Positions 24,902 to 33,574 of a stretch of 55,919 nucleotides of DNA are shown piece after piece. The notes under the pieces are model-generated. The model saw only the letters and a program-made list of their open reading frames with translations, did no database searches and was not told the DNA's origin. The position numbers were made by a program, and so were the translations under genes. The DNA comes from an uncultured Oscillospiraceae bacterium (lineage in GTDB: Bacteria > Bacillota > Clostridia > Oscillospirales > Oscillospiraceae), in NCBI GenBank assembly GCA_944385675.1, contig CALWYD010000014.1, forward strand, positions 1 to 55,919, in the 5' to 3' direction. Positions within the stretch are counted from its first letter, which is position 1. Every line of letters starts with the position of its first letter.

Positions 24902-24934
24902 AAAAGCCCGGAGCTAGTTAGCTCCGGGCTTTTC
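24902..24934. terminator. Bidirectional terminator secA / acyltransferase
   Basis: Stem AAAAGCCCGGAGC with complement and a 6-base loop; T-runs on both strands. It separates two convergent genes. Confidence 0.93.
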
Positions 24935-24941
24935 TGTTTTC

Positions 24942-25982
24942 TCATGTCAGATAGCGTCCTATCCCCGGAATGCGGGAAAACAGCCAGGCAAAGGGGGCAG
25001 AAAGCAGGAACAGTACCAGAGCAAACAGGGGCACGGACACCACCGTCGGCACGGCCCCCAGGGTAACTCCCAGCCTCTGGAAAACCAGCACCCAGAGCTG
25101 GTGGATCAGGTATACTCCCACAGAGAAGGAACCCAGGGCGTATACGGAGCGGCGGCGGGAACGTTCCTCGCTCACCCCCAATACATAGCGGAACAGCGTA
25201 CACAGGCCGGCGGCGGTAAGAACTACATTTGGGGCCATACTGCCGTACCACAGAGCATCATCTCCACCCAGCAGCCGCTGGCCCATTAAGGTAAGCACCA
25301 GCCCCAGCACCCCCAAAATATAAAGGGCAAATTCAGTCACCCTCCCAATGGTATAGCGGCGCAGATACCATCCCCCTACATAGCACCCTACCCACCCCAG
25401 AACCAGGTGGATCTGCAGCCGCTCCAGCAGGAGCGCCAGCGCACTTTGGGGATAAAAGGACGTCCACAGGGGCAGTACACAGGCAAACAGGAAGCACAGA
25501 ATCAGGAAGTAGCGTACCTCCCCCCGCCCAGCCCCTGACACAAACCGGTGTATCACCGGATGGATCAGGTACAGCCCAATCAGCGGGTACAAAACCCACA
25601 GATGAATATAGGTGTTCCCCCTGGCTGCAGACACAAGAGCAGACCAGATTCCCGCCCAACTCAGCGCTCCGCCCCCCAACAGGTGAGCTGCAACAGCGTA
25701 TACCGCTCCCCAGAACACCAGAGTACAAAAGGCGGGCAGGGCCAACGCCAGCAAGGCGGAGGAGACAGTCTGCTTCCCCTCTTCCAGGGCAGACATCCCC
25801 CAGAGCATAAACAGTGCGGGAATGCTCCAGATCGTCAGTCCCTCATACACCCGCAGCACTTGCCACGCCCCTCCGGACGCCCCCTGCTGGTTCCCCTGGG
25901 CCAGCAGAAGCATGATAGCACATAGCACGGTGAAGGCCCGGAAAAAACCGGGCCAACCCGGATTTCTGTCTCCCTTAGCCAT
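24942..25982 (-). CDS. Acyltransferase-3-like membrane protein
   Basis: 346 residues with about ten hydrophobic segments, resembling the OafA/WecH acyltransferase family. The match is best in IHLWVLYPLIGLYLIHPVI and near the C terminus GSFSVGVYLIHQLWV. The family's catalytic His, expected shortly after the N-terminal Arg (here RAFTVLCAIMLL), is not seen; the segment ends in AQGNQ. It may be inactive or use another residue. The ATG overlaps the TAA of the upstream glyoxalase gene (TAATG), so translation is probably coupled. Function is uncertain. Confidence 0.75.
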   Translation of the reverse strand: MAKGDRNPGWPGFFRAFTVLCAIMLLLAQGNQQGASGGAWQVLRVYEGLTIWSIPALFMLWGMSALEEGKQTVSSALLALALPAFCTLVFWGAVYAVAAHLLGGGALSWAGIWSALVSAARGNTYIHLWVLYPLIGLYLIHPVIHRFVSGAGRGEVRYFLILCFLFACVLPLWTSFYPQSALALLLERLQIHLVLGWVGCYVGGWYLRRYTIGRVTEFALYILGVLGLVLTLMGQRLLGGDDALWYGSMAPNVVLTAAGLCTLFRYVLGVSEERSRRRSVYALGSFSVGVYLIHQLWVLVFQRLGVTLGAVPTVVSVPLFALVLFLLSAPFAWLFSRIPGIGRYLT

Positions 25983-26356
25983 TATGTCTTCTCCGGCACA
26001 ATTTCAATCCAATAGCCGTCCGGGTCGGAGATAAAATACACACCCATTCCCGGATTCTCATAGCACACGCACCCCATCTCCTTATGACGGGCATAGAGGG
26101 TGTCGTACTCATCAGTGCGGAAGGCCAGGTGGAATTCGCACTCCCCCAAATCGTAGGGCTTCTCCCCCCGGTCCCGCAGCCAGGTCAGCTCCAGCTGGAA
26201 ATCGCTTCCTGCCTCGTCTCCCAAAAAGACCAGCTGGAAGGAACCGTCCTCCGCCTGCTTGGTGCGCACAGGGGACAGATTCAAAGCCCGGTGATAAAAC
26301 TCCAGGCTCCGCTGTAAATTTGTTACATTAAAATTATAATGATAAAATCTGGTCAT
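25982..26356 (-). CDS. Glyoxalase I / VOC family metalloenzyme
   Basis: 124 residues, a single VOC fold as in lactoylglutathione lyases. All four metal ligands of GlxI seem present: His6 in FYHYNFNV, a Glu in LELTW, the His of CEFHLAF and the final Glu of YWIEIVP. ATG at 26356 follows AAAGGAG; an earlier ATG at 26361 is out of frame. It may detoxify methylglyoxal; Firmicutes often use other thiols than glutathione. It is the first gene of a two-gene unit with the acyltransferase-like gene. Confidence 0.88.
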   Translation of the reverse strand: MTRFYHYNFNVTNLQRSLEFYHRALNLSPVRTKQAEDGSFQLVFLGDEAGSDFQLELTWLRDRGEKPYDLGECEFHLAFRTDEYDTLYARHKEMGCVCYENPGMGVYFISDPDGYWIEIVPEKT

Positions 26357-26416
26357 CCCATTGTTCTCCTTTCCCGGAACGGAGCGGGCCAAAGCGTCCA
26401 ATCCTCCGCTGAGACT

Positions 26417-26445
26417 ATTATATCGACCATGGTTCTTTTTTTCAA
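26417..26445 (-). promoter_or_regulatory. Promoter of glyoxalase gene
   Basis: Minus strand TTGAAA, 17 bases, TATAAT, starting about 50 bases before the ATG. Confidence 0.8.
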
Positions 26446-26452
26446 TCATAAA

Positions 26453-26485
26453 TCGACCCCGGCAGACAATGTCTGCCGGGGTCGA
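26453..26485 (-). terminator. Terminator of agmatinase-family gene
   Basis: Perfect 15-bp stem TCGACCCCGGCAGAC with a 3-base loop just after the stop at 26502. The minus-strand tail is ATTTATGATT, a poor T-run, and it overlaps nothing essential of the next promoter. Confidence 0.7.
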
Positions 26486-26501
26486 GAAAATTACAGCACT
26501 G

Positions 26502-27452
26502 TCAAGGCTTTTGATGGAGCGCCTTGCCCACATATGCCATTACCTGGAGCATGGTGAGGGCGGCCAGCCGGGCAGTACAGCCCGTGGGATCATAGGCGGG
26601 AGCTACCTCTACCATATCCATAGCCACCACTTTACCTGTCTGGCAGATAGCCTTGAGCATATCCATGCTCTCGTCGTAGGTAATTCCGCCGGGCAGCGGA
26701 GAGGCCGCGCCGGGAGCCAGCGCCATATCGTATCCATCAATATCAAAGGTAATATAGTATGCCTCGGCGTCTGGGATCTGATCCAGGACGTACTGCACAC
26801 CCTTATCATGAAGCTCCCGGGCGGAAATCAGGCGGCTGCCATAGGCCCTGGCGGCGTCATAGTCCGACTTTTGGCCAGTACCCATCCCTCTCAGGCCAAT
26901 CTGTACCATCTGTCCGATGTGCTCCATCTCAGACAAGCGGCGCATAGGGCTTCCGTTCCCCTGCACCAGGGGGCCCACATGGCTGGTCCAGTCCAGATGG
27001 GCGTCAAACTGGATCACGCAGATTTTCTTTCCATATTCACCTAAGGCACGGCCCACAGGGATACTGACGGAGTGGTCACCGCCCATCACAATAGGAACGG
27101 CGCCCGCCCGAATGATGCGGCGCACCGCCCGCTCAATACATTTGAAAGAGTAGTCTCTGTCCCCCTGCAGCACATCCGCGTCGCCGCAGTCCGAAATGGT
27201 AATGGGGGCCGCCAACATCTGCTCGTCTGTCTCGTAATCGTAGTAGCCTACGTCCCCTCGGCCATACTGGGTTGACGCCTCCCGGATGCGCCGGGGCCCC
27301 ATGCGGGATCCGCTTAAAAAGCCCACATCCATATCAAATGGGACGCCGAGAACTCCAAAATCCGTTTTCAGTTCATCCAAATCCAGGCAGATGGGGTATC
27401 GGCCAAAAGAGCAGATGCCCGTAATAGGCTGGTTAATCAGTTCAGGACGCAT
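26502..27452 (-). CDS. Agmatinase / ureohydrolase family protein
   Basis: 316 residues. Binuclear manganese ligands are visible in GGDHS, FDAHLDW and FDIDGYD, followed by APGAASPLPGG. It hydrolyses a guanidino compound, by homology agmatine to putrescine plus urea. Other guanidinases of the family cannot be ruled out, since the usual DP after the last Asp is DM here. ATG at 27452 is chosen with AAAGG upstream; GTG at 27458 is too near. It stands alone with its own promoter. Confidence 0.88.
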   Translation of the reverse strand: MRPELINQPITGICSFGRYPICLDLDELKTDFGVLGVPFDMDVGFLSGSRMGPRRIREASTQYGRGDVGYYDYETDEQMLAAPITISDCGDADVLQGDRDYSFKCIERAVRRIIRAGAVPIVMGGDHSVSIPVGRALGEYGKKICVIQFDAHLDWTSHVGPLVQGNGSPMRRLSEMEHIGQMVQIGLRGMGTGQKSDYDAARAYGSRLISARELHDKGVQYVLDQIPDAEAYYITFDIDGYDMALAPGAASPLPGGITYDESMDMLKAICQTGKVVAMDMVEVAPAYDPTGCTARLAALTMLQVMAYVGKALHQKP

Positions 27453-27545
27453 CAGCACTCACCTTTCTTCACAATCCTGCCCGCTTTTCTAAAGGCAGTC
27501 CCCTGGGTTTTATGGGGAGCTGTTTCATCTCCCCGCTTTGCTCAC

Positions 27546-27575
27546 ATTATAGCAGGGCCCTGCCTTGTTTCACAA
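27546..27575 (-). promoter_or_regulatory. Promoter of agmatinase-family gene
   Basis: Minus strand TTGTGA, 18 bases, extended -10 TGCTATAAT. The spacer contains GGCAGGGCCCTGC, a short palindrome. Confidence 0.7.
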
Positions 27576-27800
27576 TAGGGAAGGAAAAGTCTCAACCCCC
27601 GCAGGCCAAATAAAAAAAGCCGTTGTCCCGGGAAACCTTCAATTAGAAAAGAGCTTTCTCATCCGTATCCCCTATTGACCAGTCCCAGATGCTGCTTCTC
27701 CGCTGCGCTTTTTTGTTCGGGATGTTTCCTCCTCACTTCTCTTTGAATTTGTGTATTTTCACAAATCTGTTTCCGCCCGCTCCCCACGCCTCCTTTTCCC

Positions 27801-27829
27801 TTGCAGCGTCTCCCATTCCGTGCTATGAT
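27801..27829 (+). promoter_or_regulatory. Promoter of CBS/CorC gene
   Basis: TTGCAG, 17 bases, extended -10 TGCTATGAT; about 35 bases before the GTG start. Confidence 0.75.
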
Positions 27830-27868
27830 ACAGAGTGTATTGTTTTACATATATAAGGGGGAATTTCC

Positions 27869-28783
27869 GTGTCTGGGGACCAAATATGGCCCATACTGTT
27901 CTTAATTAGCCTGTTGGGCAACCTGGCTCTGCTGGCCCGACCCGCCATGCGCCTGCTGCGCAGAAATAAAACCGTCTCTGAGGACAATATTATGGCTATG
28001 GTGGAAGAGGGGGAGGAATCCGGAGCCATCCAGAGCAACGAGAAGGAACTGATTGAAAATGTCTTTGAATTTGACACCATGACCGCCAAGGATGTGATGG
28101 TCCATCGCACGGATATGGTGACTCTGGCCTTGGACGAGGATGAGGAAACCATTCTAGACACCATTCGGCAGTCGGGCCTGTCCCGCTTTCCTGTATATCA
28201 GGATGATGTGGACGATATCATCGGTACCTTGTCCACCCGGGAATACTTGCTCAATTTCTGTCTTCCTGATCCTAAGCCCATGCGGGAGCTGCTGCGTCCG
28301 GCCTACTTTGTCCCTGAAACAGTGGCTGCTGATGTCCTGTTTCGGGATATGCAGGGGAAAAAGACCCACATGGCCCTGGTGGTGGATGAATATGGCGGCA
28401 CCAGCGGCCTGGTGACCCTGGAGGATCTGCTGGAGGAGCTGGTAGGCAACATCTACGATGAGTTTGATCCCCAGGAGGAGCAGGAAATTATACGTCTGGA
28501 GGAGAATAAGTGGCGGGTTTCCGGTTCAGCGGATTTGGAGGAGCTGGCCGAGGCTGTGGGCATAGAGTTGCCGGAAGATGAGGAGCGGGACTACGACACC
28601 TTAGGGGGCCTGATCTTTTCCAAGCTCTCCGTCATTCCTGAGGACGGCAGCCGCCCGGTGGTGGAGGCCCTGGGCCTGCGCATCCGTGTGGAAGCGCTGT
28701 GTGAACGACGGGTGGAGTGGGCTCTGGTGGAAAAGCTCTCCCCCGTTTCCGAAGAAAAAAAGGTCGATCCCCGTCCCGTATAG
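27869..28783 (+). CDS. CBS-pair / CorC_HlyC domain protein
   Basis: 304 residues. It has one N-terminal hydrophobic segment ([15 protein letters not shown]), two CBS domains ([16 protein letters not shown] and [22 protein letters not shown]) and the C-terminal CorC_HlyC transporter-associated domain. The DUF21/CNNM membrane domain of larger hemolysin-C homologues is missing, replaced by one helix. GTG start with AAGGGGG upstream. Such proteins take part in magnesium or cobalt handling, often by analogy only. It ends at a strong terminator. Confidence 0.88.
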   Translation: MSGDQIWPILFLISLLGNLALLARPAMRLLRRNKTVSEDNIMAMVEEGEESGAIQSNEKELIENVFEFDTMTAKDVMVHRTDMVTLALDEDEETILDTIRQSGLSRFPVYQDDVDDIIGTLSTREYLLNFCLPDPKPMRELLRPAYFVPETVAADVLFRDMQGKKTHMALVVDEYGGTSGLVTLEDLLEELVGNIYDEFDPQEEQEIIRLEENKWRVSGSADLEELAEAVGIELPEDEERDYDTLGGLIFSKLSVIPEDGSRPVVEALGLRIRVEALCERRVEWALVEKLSPVSEEKKVDPRPV

Positions 28784-28793
28784 CATCCGATGT

Positions 28794-28827
28794 AAAAACC
28801 GGCGTACCTGAAGGTACGCCGGTTTTT
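28794..28827. terminator. Bidirectional terminator
   Basis: Perfect 15-bp stem AAAAACCGGCGTACC with a 4-base loop and flanking A/T runs, between convergent genes. Confidence 0.93.
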
Positions 28828-28829
28828 TG

Positions 28830-29531
28830 TTAGTCCTCTAGGATCCGTCCGTCGGTAGAGATAGTCACCACCTGCCATGGGATGAACTTGCCGCTGTTCT
28901 TCAGGGCGGTGACAGCGGCATTTTCGATGCCGCCGCAGCATGGCACCTCCATACGCACCACGGTGAGGCTCTTAATCTGGTTCTGCCGGAGAATCTCCGT
29001 GAGTTTCTCGCTGTAATCCACCTCATCCAGCTTGGGACAACCCACCAAGGTCACCTTTCCCCGGATGAAATCCTGGTGAAAGCTCCCGTAGGCATAAGCC
29101 GTACAGTCAGCCGCCACCAGCAGATGAGCCTGATGGAAGTAAGGGGCATTTACCGGCGCCAGCTTAATCTGTACCGGCCACTGCCGCAGCTGAGAGGCCA
29201 CATGGGTACAATCGCTGGCCTGAGCCACCTGCTCCTCCCGGCCGATGGCCCTGGACTGGCTGCCCGGACAGCCGCAGGGCAGTGGTGCCTCCTGAGCCGC
29301 TTTCCGGGCTTGAACCGCCGCCTCATCGTAGGCAGCCGCTTCCCGCTCCACAAAGGAAATAGCCCCGGTGGGACAGGCAGGCAGGCAGTCCCCCAGCCCA
29401 TCGCAGTAGTCATCCCGCAGCAGTTTAGCCTTCCCTTCCACCATACCAATGGCTCCCTCGTGGCAAGCCTGGGCACACAGGCCACAGCCATTGCACTTCT
29501 CCTGGTCAATTTCAATAATCCTACGAATCAT
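28830..29531 (-). CDS. Two-cluster ferredoxin-domain protein
   Basis: 233 residues. The N-terminal third has two [4Fe-4S] motifs: KCNGCGLCAQACHEGAI and the variant YCDGLGDCLPACPTGAI. A Cys-rich middle (PLPCGCPGSQ) and a C-terminal domain with VGCPKLDEV and PCCGGIENA follow. Proteins of this type occur in anaerobes next to Crp/Fnr regulators; the reaction is unknown. ATG at 29531. It is divergent from a Crp/Fnr gene and has a -10 without a -35, with a palindrome at -41.5, so it is probably activated by that regulator. Confidence 0.88.
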   Translation of the reverse strand: MIRRIIEIDQEKCNGCGLCAQACHEGAIGMVEGKAKLLRDDYCDGLGDCLPACPTGAISFVEREAAAYDEAAVQARKAAQEAPLPCGCPGSQSRAIGREEQVAQASDCTHVASQLRQWPVQIKLAPVNAPYFHQAHLLVAADCTAYAYGSFHQDFIRGKVTLVGCPKLDEVDYSEKLTEILRQNQIKSLTVVRMEVPCCGGIENAAVTALKNSGKFIPWQVVTISTDGRILED

Positions 29532-29549
29532 AATGGTTCCTCCGTTCTA

Positions 29550-29579
29550 TTGACATTGTGGTCCTAAGTATAGTATGAT
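29550..29579 (+). promoter_or_regulatory. Promoter of Crp/Fnr gene
   Basis: TTGACA, 18 bases, TATGAT. The predicted start is near 29586, so the palindrome at 29593-29610 lies in the first bases of the transcript. Confidence 0.75.
29567..29572 (-). promoter_or_regulatory. -10 element of the ferredoxin-domain gene
   Basis: Minus strand TATACT with start predicted at 29560. No acceptable -35 hexamer is present, as expected of an activator-dependent promoter. Confidence 0.5.
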
Positions 29580-29592
29580 GTTCCGTGTTTGT

Positions 29593-29610
29593 ATGTTGTT
29601 TTAACAACAT
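29593..29610. promoter_or_regulatory. Crp/Fnr-type operator palindrome
   Basis: ATGTTGTT-TT-AACAACAT, perfect 8-base arms. The centre (29601.5) lies 41.5 bases upstream of the predicted ferredoxin-gene start, the classical class II activator position. It lies about 15 bases downstream of the regulator's own start, where it would repress. Confidence 0.7.
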
Positions 29611-29621
29611 TTGGAGGAGCT

Positions 29622-30293
29622 ATGGACTTTCAATTTCTGGCAGGCACTCCCCTATTCCACGGGGCGTCGCAGGAGGAGATCTCTTCTCTGCTCCAAGCCC
29701 TGGATGCCCGTCCCCGTCATTTTGGCCGAGGAGAGGTCATTTTACCGGCGGGGGAACCCACTGCCCGGCTGGGTGTAGTGCTGTCGGGCGGGGTAAATTT
29801 GGAGAATGTGGATGTGTGGGGCAGCCGTGCCATTCTGGGCCACGCCGCCCCCGGACAGGTATTTGCGGAGACGTACGCCTGTCTCCCCCATCAGCCTATG
29901 ATGGTCAGCGCTGTAGCTGCTGAGGACAGTCAAATTCTTTTTCTGGATTTACGAAGATTGTTGGATGGAGTCTGCCCTCATCAGGAAATTTTGCTGCAGG
30001 GCCTGTTGTCCATTACGGCGGAGAAAAATCTGGCTCTCTCCCGCCGCAGTTTTCACACCCGGGACAAGACTATCCGCGGCCGGCTGCTGTCCTATTTATC
30101 TGACCAGGCAGCCCTTCAAGGCAGCCGCACCTTCTCTATCCCCTTTGACCGCCAGCAGCTGGCAGACTATTTGGGGGTAGACCGCAGCGCCCTGTCTGGT
30201 GAACTGGGCAAGCTGGCACGGGAGGGAATTCTTACCGCCCGGAAAAACCGGTTTACCCTCCACTCCATCCAGAACTGCAAATACTCAGGCTGA
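29622..30293 (+). CDS. Crp/Fnr family transcription regulator
   Basis: 223 residues: an N-terminal cyclic-nucleotide-binding-like beta barrel (GRGEVILPAGEPTARLGVVLSGGV, APGQVFAE) and a C-terminal winged helix (DRQQLADYLGVDRSALSGELGKL). The N-terminal cysteine cluster of Fnr is absent. The phosphate-binding cassette of Crp is not recognisable, so the signal is unknown; heme or redox sensing is possible. ATG at 29622 follows TTGGAGG. It shares a palindrome with the divergent ferredoxin gene. Confidence 0.92.
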   Translation: MDFQFLAGTPLFHGASQEEISSLLQALDARPRHFGRGEVILPAGEPTARLGVVLSGGVNLENVDVWGSRAILGHAAPGQVFAETYACLPHQPMMVSAVAAEDSQILFLDLRRLLDGVCPHQEILLQGLLSITAEKNLALSRRSFHTRDKTIRGRLLSYLSDQAALQGSRTFSIPFDRQQLADYLGVDRSALSGELGKLAREGILTARKNRFTLHSIQNCKYSG

Positions 30294-30389
30294 AAAATTT
30301 TCCTCCTATGAATGGATTTCTTCCTCTCAGTCGTATTACTAGTGGAGCCTCCCAGAGAGGCCCTGTCAAAGATACAGGAGGGAACCATT

Positions 30390-30713
30390 ATGAAGAAATG
30401 GATGACCCGGCTGTTGGCCGGGGCGCTGATTATCGGACTGTGCACGGCCAGCGTGTACGCAGTGGGCGGCGGCTGGGGTGGCCATCATCGCCGCCTTCAG
30501 GATTCAGAAGTGTCTCTTTGTACTGCCCAGACCTGCCGCGGTGATACAGACGGGGACGGGCTGTGCGACCTGTGCGGCCTTACGGTGGACAGTTGTATTC
30601 ACGGCTGTGCCGGCCAGGATGCCGACGGAGGCGGGAGCTGTGACATATACCTTGGGAGCGCCGGTGGGCACCACAGCCACAGGGGCGGCGGAGGCAGCTG
30701 CCGCAGAAGCTGA
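30390..30713 (+). CDS. Small secreted Cys/His/Gly-rich protein
   Basis: 107 residues; not recognised as a named family. A signal peptide ends near residue 24 (SVYA-VGG). The mature part has eight Cys (44, 49, 59, 62, 69, 73, 84, 104) and two acidic Ca-binding-like loops (DTDGDGLCDLCG and QDADGGGSCD). Histidine clusters GGHH and GGHHSH flank them. ATG follows CAGGAGGG. It precedes the ECF sigma gene by 22 bases and is likely co-transcribed. It may be a target or sensor ligand of that system (inference). Confidence 0.75.
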   Translation: MKKWMTRLLAGALIIGLCTASVYAVGGGWGGHHRRLQDSEVSLCTAQTCRGDTDGDGLCDLCGLTVDSCIHGCAGQDADGGGSCDIYLGSAGGHHSHRGGGGSCRRS

Positions 30714-30735
30714 ACCAGACAGGGGGTAGGGGTCA

Positions 30736-31216
30736 ATGCGCAGCGAGGAAGAGCTAAATTGCGCCATGGAACGCTATGGCGACACGGTACGGCGGCTGTG
30801 CATGGTGTACTTAAAAAACGATGCCGACACTCAAGACATTTTTTCAGACCGTTTTTTTGAAATATATTCTGCACTCTGCTCCCTTTGAGAACGAGGCCCA
30901 TGAAAAAGCTTGGCTTATCAGAGTCACTGTCAATGCCTGTCGGGATCTTCTAAAAAGCTTTTTCCGCAGCCGAGTTGTTCCCCTGGAGGAAGCCGTGGCT
31001 CGGTGTGACGCTCCGCCAGCAGACAGGACAGTTCTTCAGGCCGTCTTGTCTCTGCCCCCAAAATATAAAGATGTGGTCTACCTGCACTACTACGAGGAAT
31101 ATACCGCCCCGGAGATCAGCCGTATCCTTGGGAAGAATGTGAACACTGTTTACACTCTCTTAAACCGCTCCAGGCAATTGCTCCGAGAAAAGCTGGGAGG
31201 TGAAGCCCTTGACTGA
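30736..31216 (+). pseudogene. ECF sigma factor with a one-base frameshift
   Basis: An alternative sigma factor of about 159 residues once the frame is repaired. The first 36 residues (MRSEEELNCAMERYGDTVRR... to DTQDIF) are in one frame. The rest, QTVFLKYILHSAPFENE through region 4 (PPKYKDVVYLHYYEEYTAPE, NVNTVYTLLNRSRQLLREKL), is in the +1 frame. Two homopolymers sit at the break: six T (30839-30844) and seven T (30852-30858). Loss of one T from either restores a normal ECF region 2. It may be a sequencing error, a broken gene or slippage. It overlaps the anti-sigma start by eight bases. Confidence 0.85.
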
Positions 31217-31964
31217 TCAATTGAAGCGGGCTTTGGCCCATGTGCATGCGGAGGACTCCCTAAAAGAACAGACCCGATCGTTCCTCGCTGGGCGAACCCG
31301 GGGGTACCGTTCCAGTCCGGTTGTCTCTCCCATGCGGCTTGCTGCTGCGGCTGCCTGCCTGGTCTTGCTGCTTACAGGCGCTGGGGCCTGGGCCTGCTTT
31401 ACACCCACCTCCACAGTCAGCATCGACGTAAATCCATCCCTGGAGCTTCGGGTCAACCGGTTTGACCGGGTGATTTCCGTATCCGGATTTAATGAGGAGG
31501 GGCAGACGTTGGCAGATGCTTTCAATTTAACCTTCCTTCCCTGCTCCGTTGCTGTGGAACAACTGCTGGACAGCCAGGATATGGCCTCTTATCTCTCCCA
31601 GGATCCCGCTATCACCATTACTGTAGTGGGTTCTGACCAGGGGCAGCAGCAGCGTCTGTTGACCGCCCTGGAAGCTTGTACGTCAGGACACCAGGGGACC
31701 TACTGCTGCGCTTTAAACCCGGAAGAAGTGGAATCTGCCCACCATCTGGGTTTATCTTACGGAAAGTACGCAGCCTACCTGTCCCTGGCACAGCTGGACG
31801 CAAGCATTACGCCTGAACAAGTACAACAGATGAGCATGCGCCAAATCCACGATCTTCTCGCCGCCCTTTCCGGCCAATGGGAGGACAGCCCTGTGGAAGA
31901 CAACTGCCAGGGGGGCATTCCAGAGAGCGGGCACGGACATGGATACGCACATGGAAAGTCATAG
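31209..31964 (+). CDS. RsgI-like membrane anti-sigma factor
   Basis: 251 residues. TTG at 31209 is chosen: GGGAGG lies eight bases upstream and it overlaps the sigma stop (TTGACTGA). A cytoplasmic N terminus (about 1-42, ALAHVHAEDSLKEQT) should bind the sigma factor. A membrane helix spans 43-64, followed by the RsgI-type extracytoplasmic motif STVSIDVNPSLELRVNRFDR. The C terminus is His-rich (HGHGYAHG), suggesting metal binding. If the sigma gene is truly broken, this gene has lost its partner. A terminator follows after 10 bases. Confidence 0.85.
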   Translation: MTDQLKRALAHVHAEDSLKEQTRSFLAGRTRGYRSSPVVSPMRLAAAAACLVLLLTGAGAWACFTPTSTVSIDVNPSLELRVNRFDRVISVSGFNEEGQTLADAFNLTFLPCSVAVEQLLDSQDMASYLSQDPAITITVVGSDQGQQQRLLTALEACTSGHQGTYCCALNPEEVESAHHLGLSYGKYAAYLSLAQLDASITPEQVQQMSMRQIHDLLAALSGQWEDSPVEDNCQGGIPESGHGHGYAHGKS

Positions 31965-31974
31965 CCGCTTAAAT

Positions 31975-32010
31975 AAACAGGCGGTACCGTTTTGCGGTAC
32001 CGCCTGTTTT
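31975..32010 (+). terminator. Terminator of ECF operon
   Basis: Perfect 15-bp stem AAACAGGCGGTACCG with loop TTTTG and a following T-run. Confidence 0.93.
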
Positions 32011-32111
32011 GTCTGCAAATTATTTCCGGTTCTCCGCCTTTTTCCTGTTTTGCGGGTCTTTCCTTTCACCTACAAAATGCCTTACATCGCGCCGCCTCCC
32101 TCGAAGAAATA

Positions 32112-32151
32112 AAAAGCAAAGCAGCGGGACCGCCCACAGGTGGTCCCGCTG
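32112..32151 (-). terminator. Terminator after eno
   Basis: Stem CAGCGGGACC / GGTCCCGCTG, 10-base loop, followed on the minus strand by CTTTGCTTTTT. It lies 18 bases beyond the eno stop and may also act on the plus strand (TTTTATCTTT). Confidence 0.85.
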
Positions 32152-32169
32152 TTTTATCTTTGTATCTTC

Positions 32170-33489
<1,320 letters not shown>

Positions 33490-33574
33490 TCAAATTTCCG
33501 GCGGAACTGCTCCGCCCCTCAGAGGGTATATGGTCTGCACAGCGTGCTCATGAAAAGCCGTGCCAGAACGCCTG

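Larger units (their letters stand above)
27453..27868. other. Divergent intergenic region agmatinase / CBS protein
   Basis: 416 bases holding the two opposing promoters at 27546-27575 (minus) and 27801-27829 (plus). The stretch 27590-27790 contains no frame with a ribosome-binding site and no clear hairpin with a T-run; I see nothing else in it. Confidence 0.5.
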
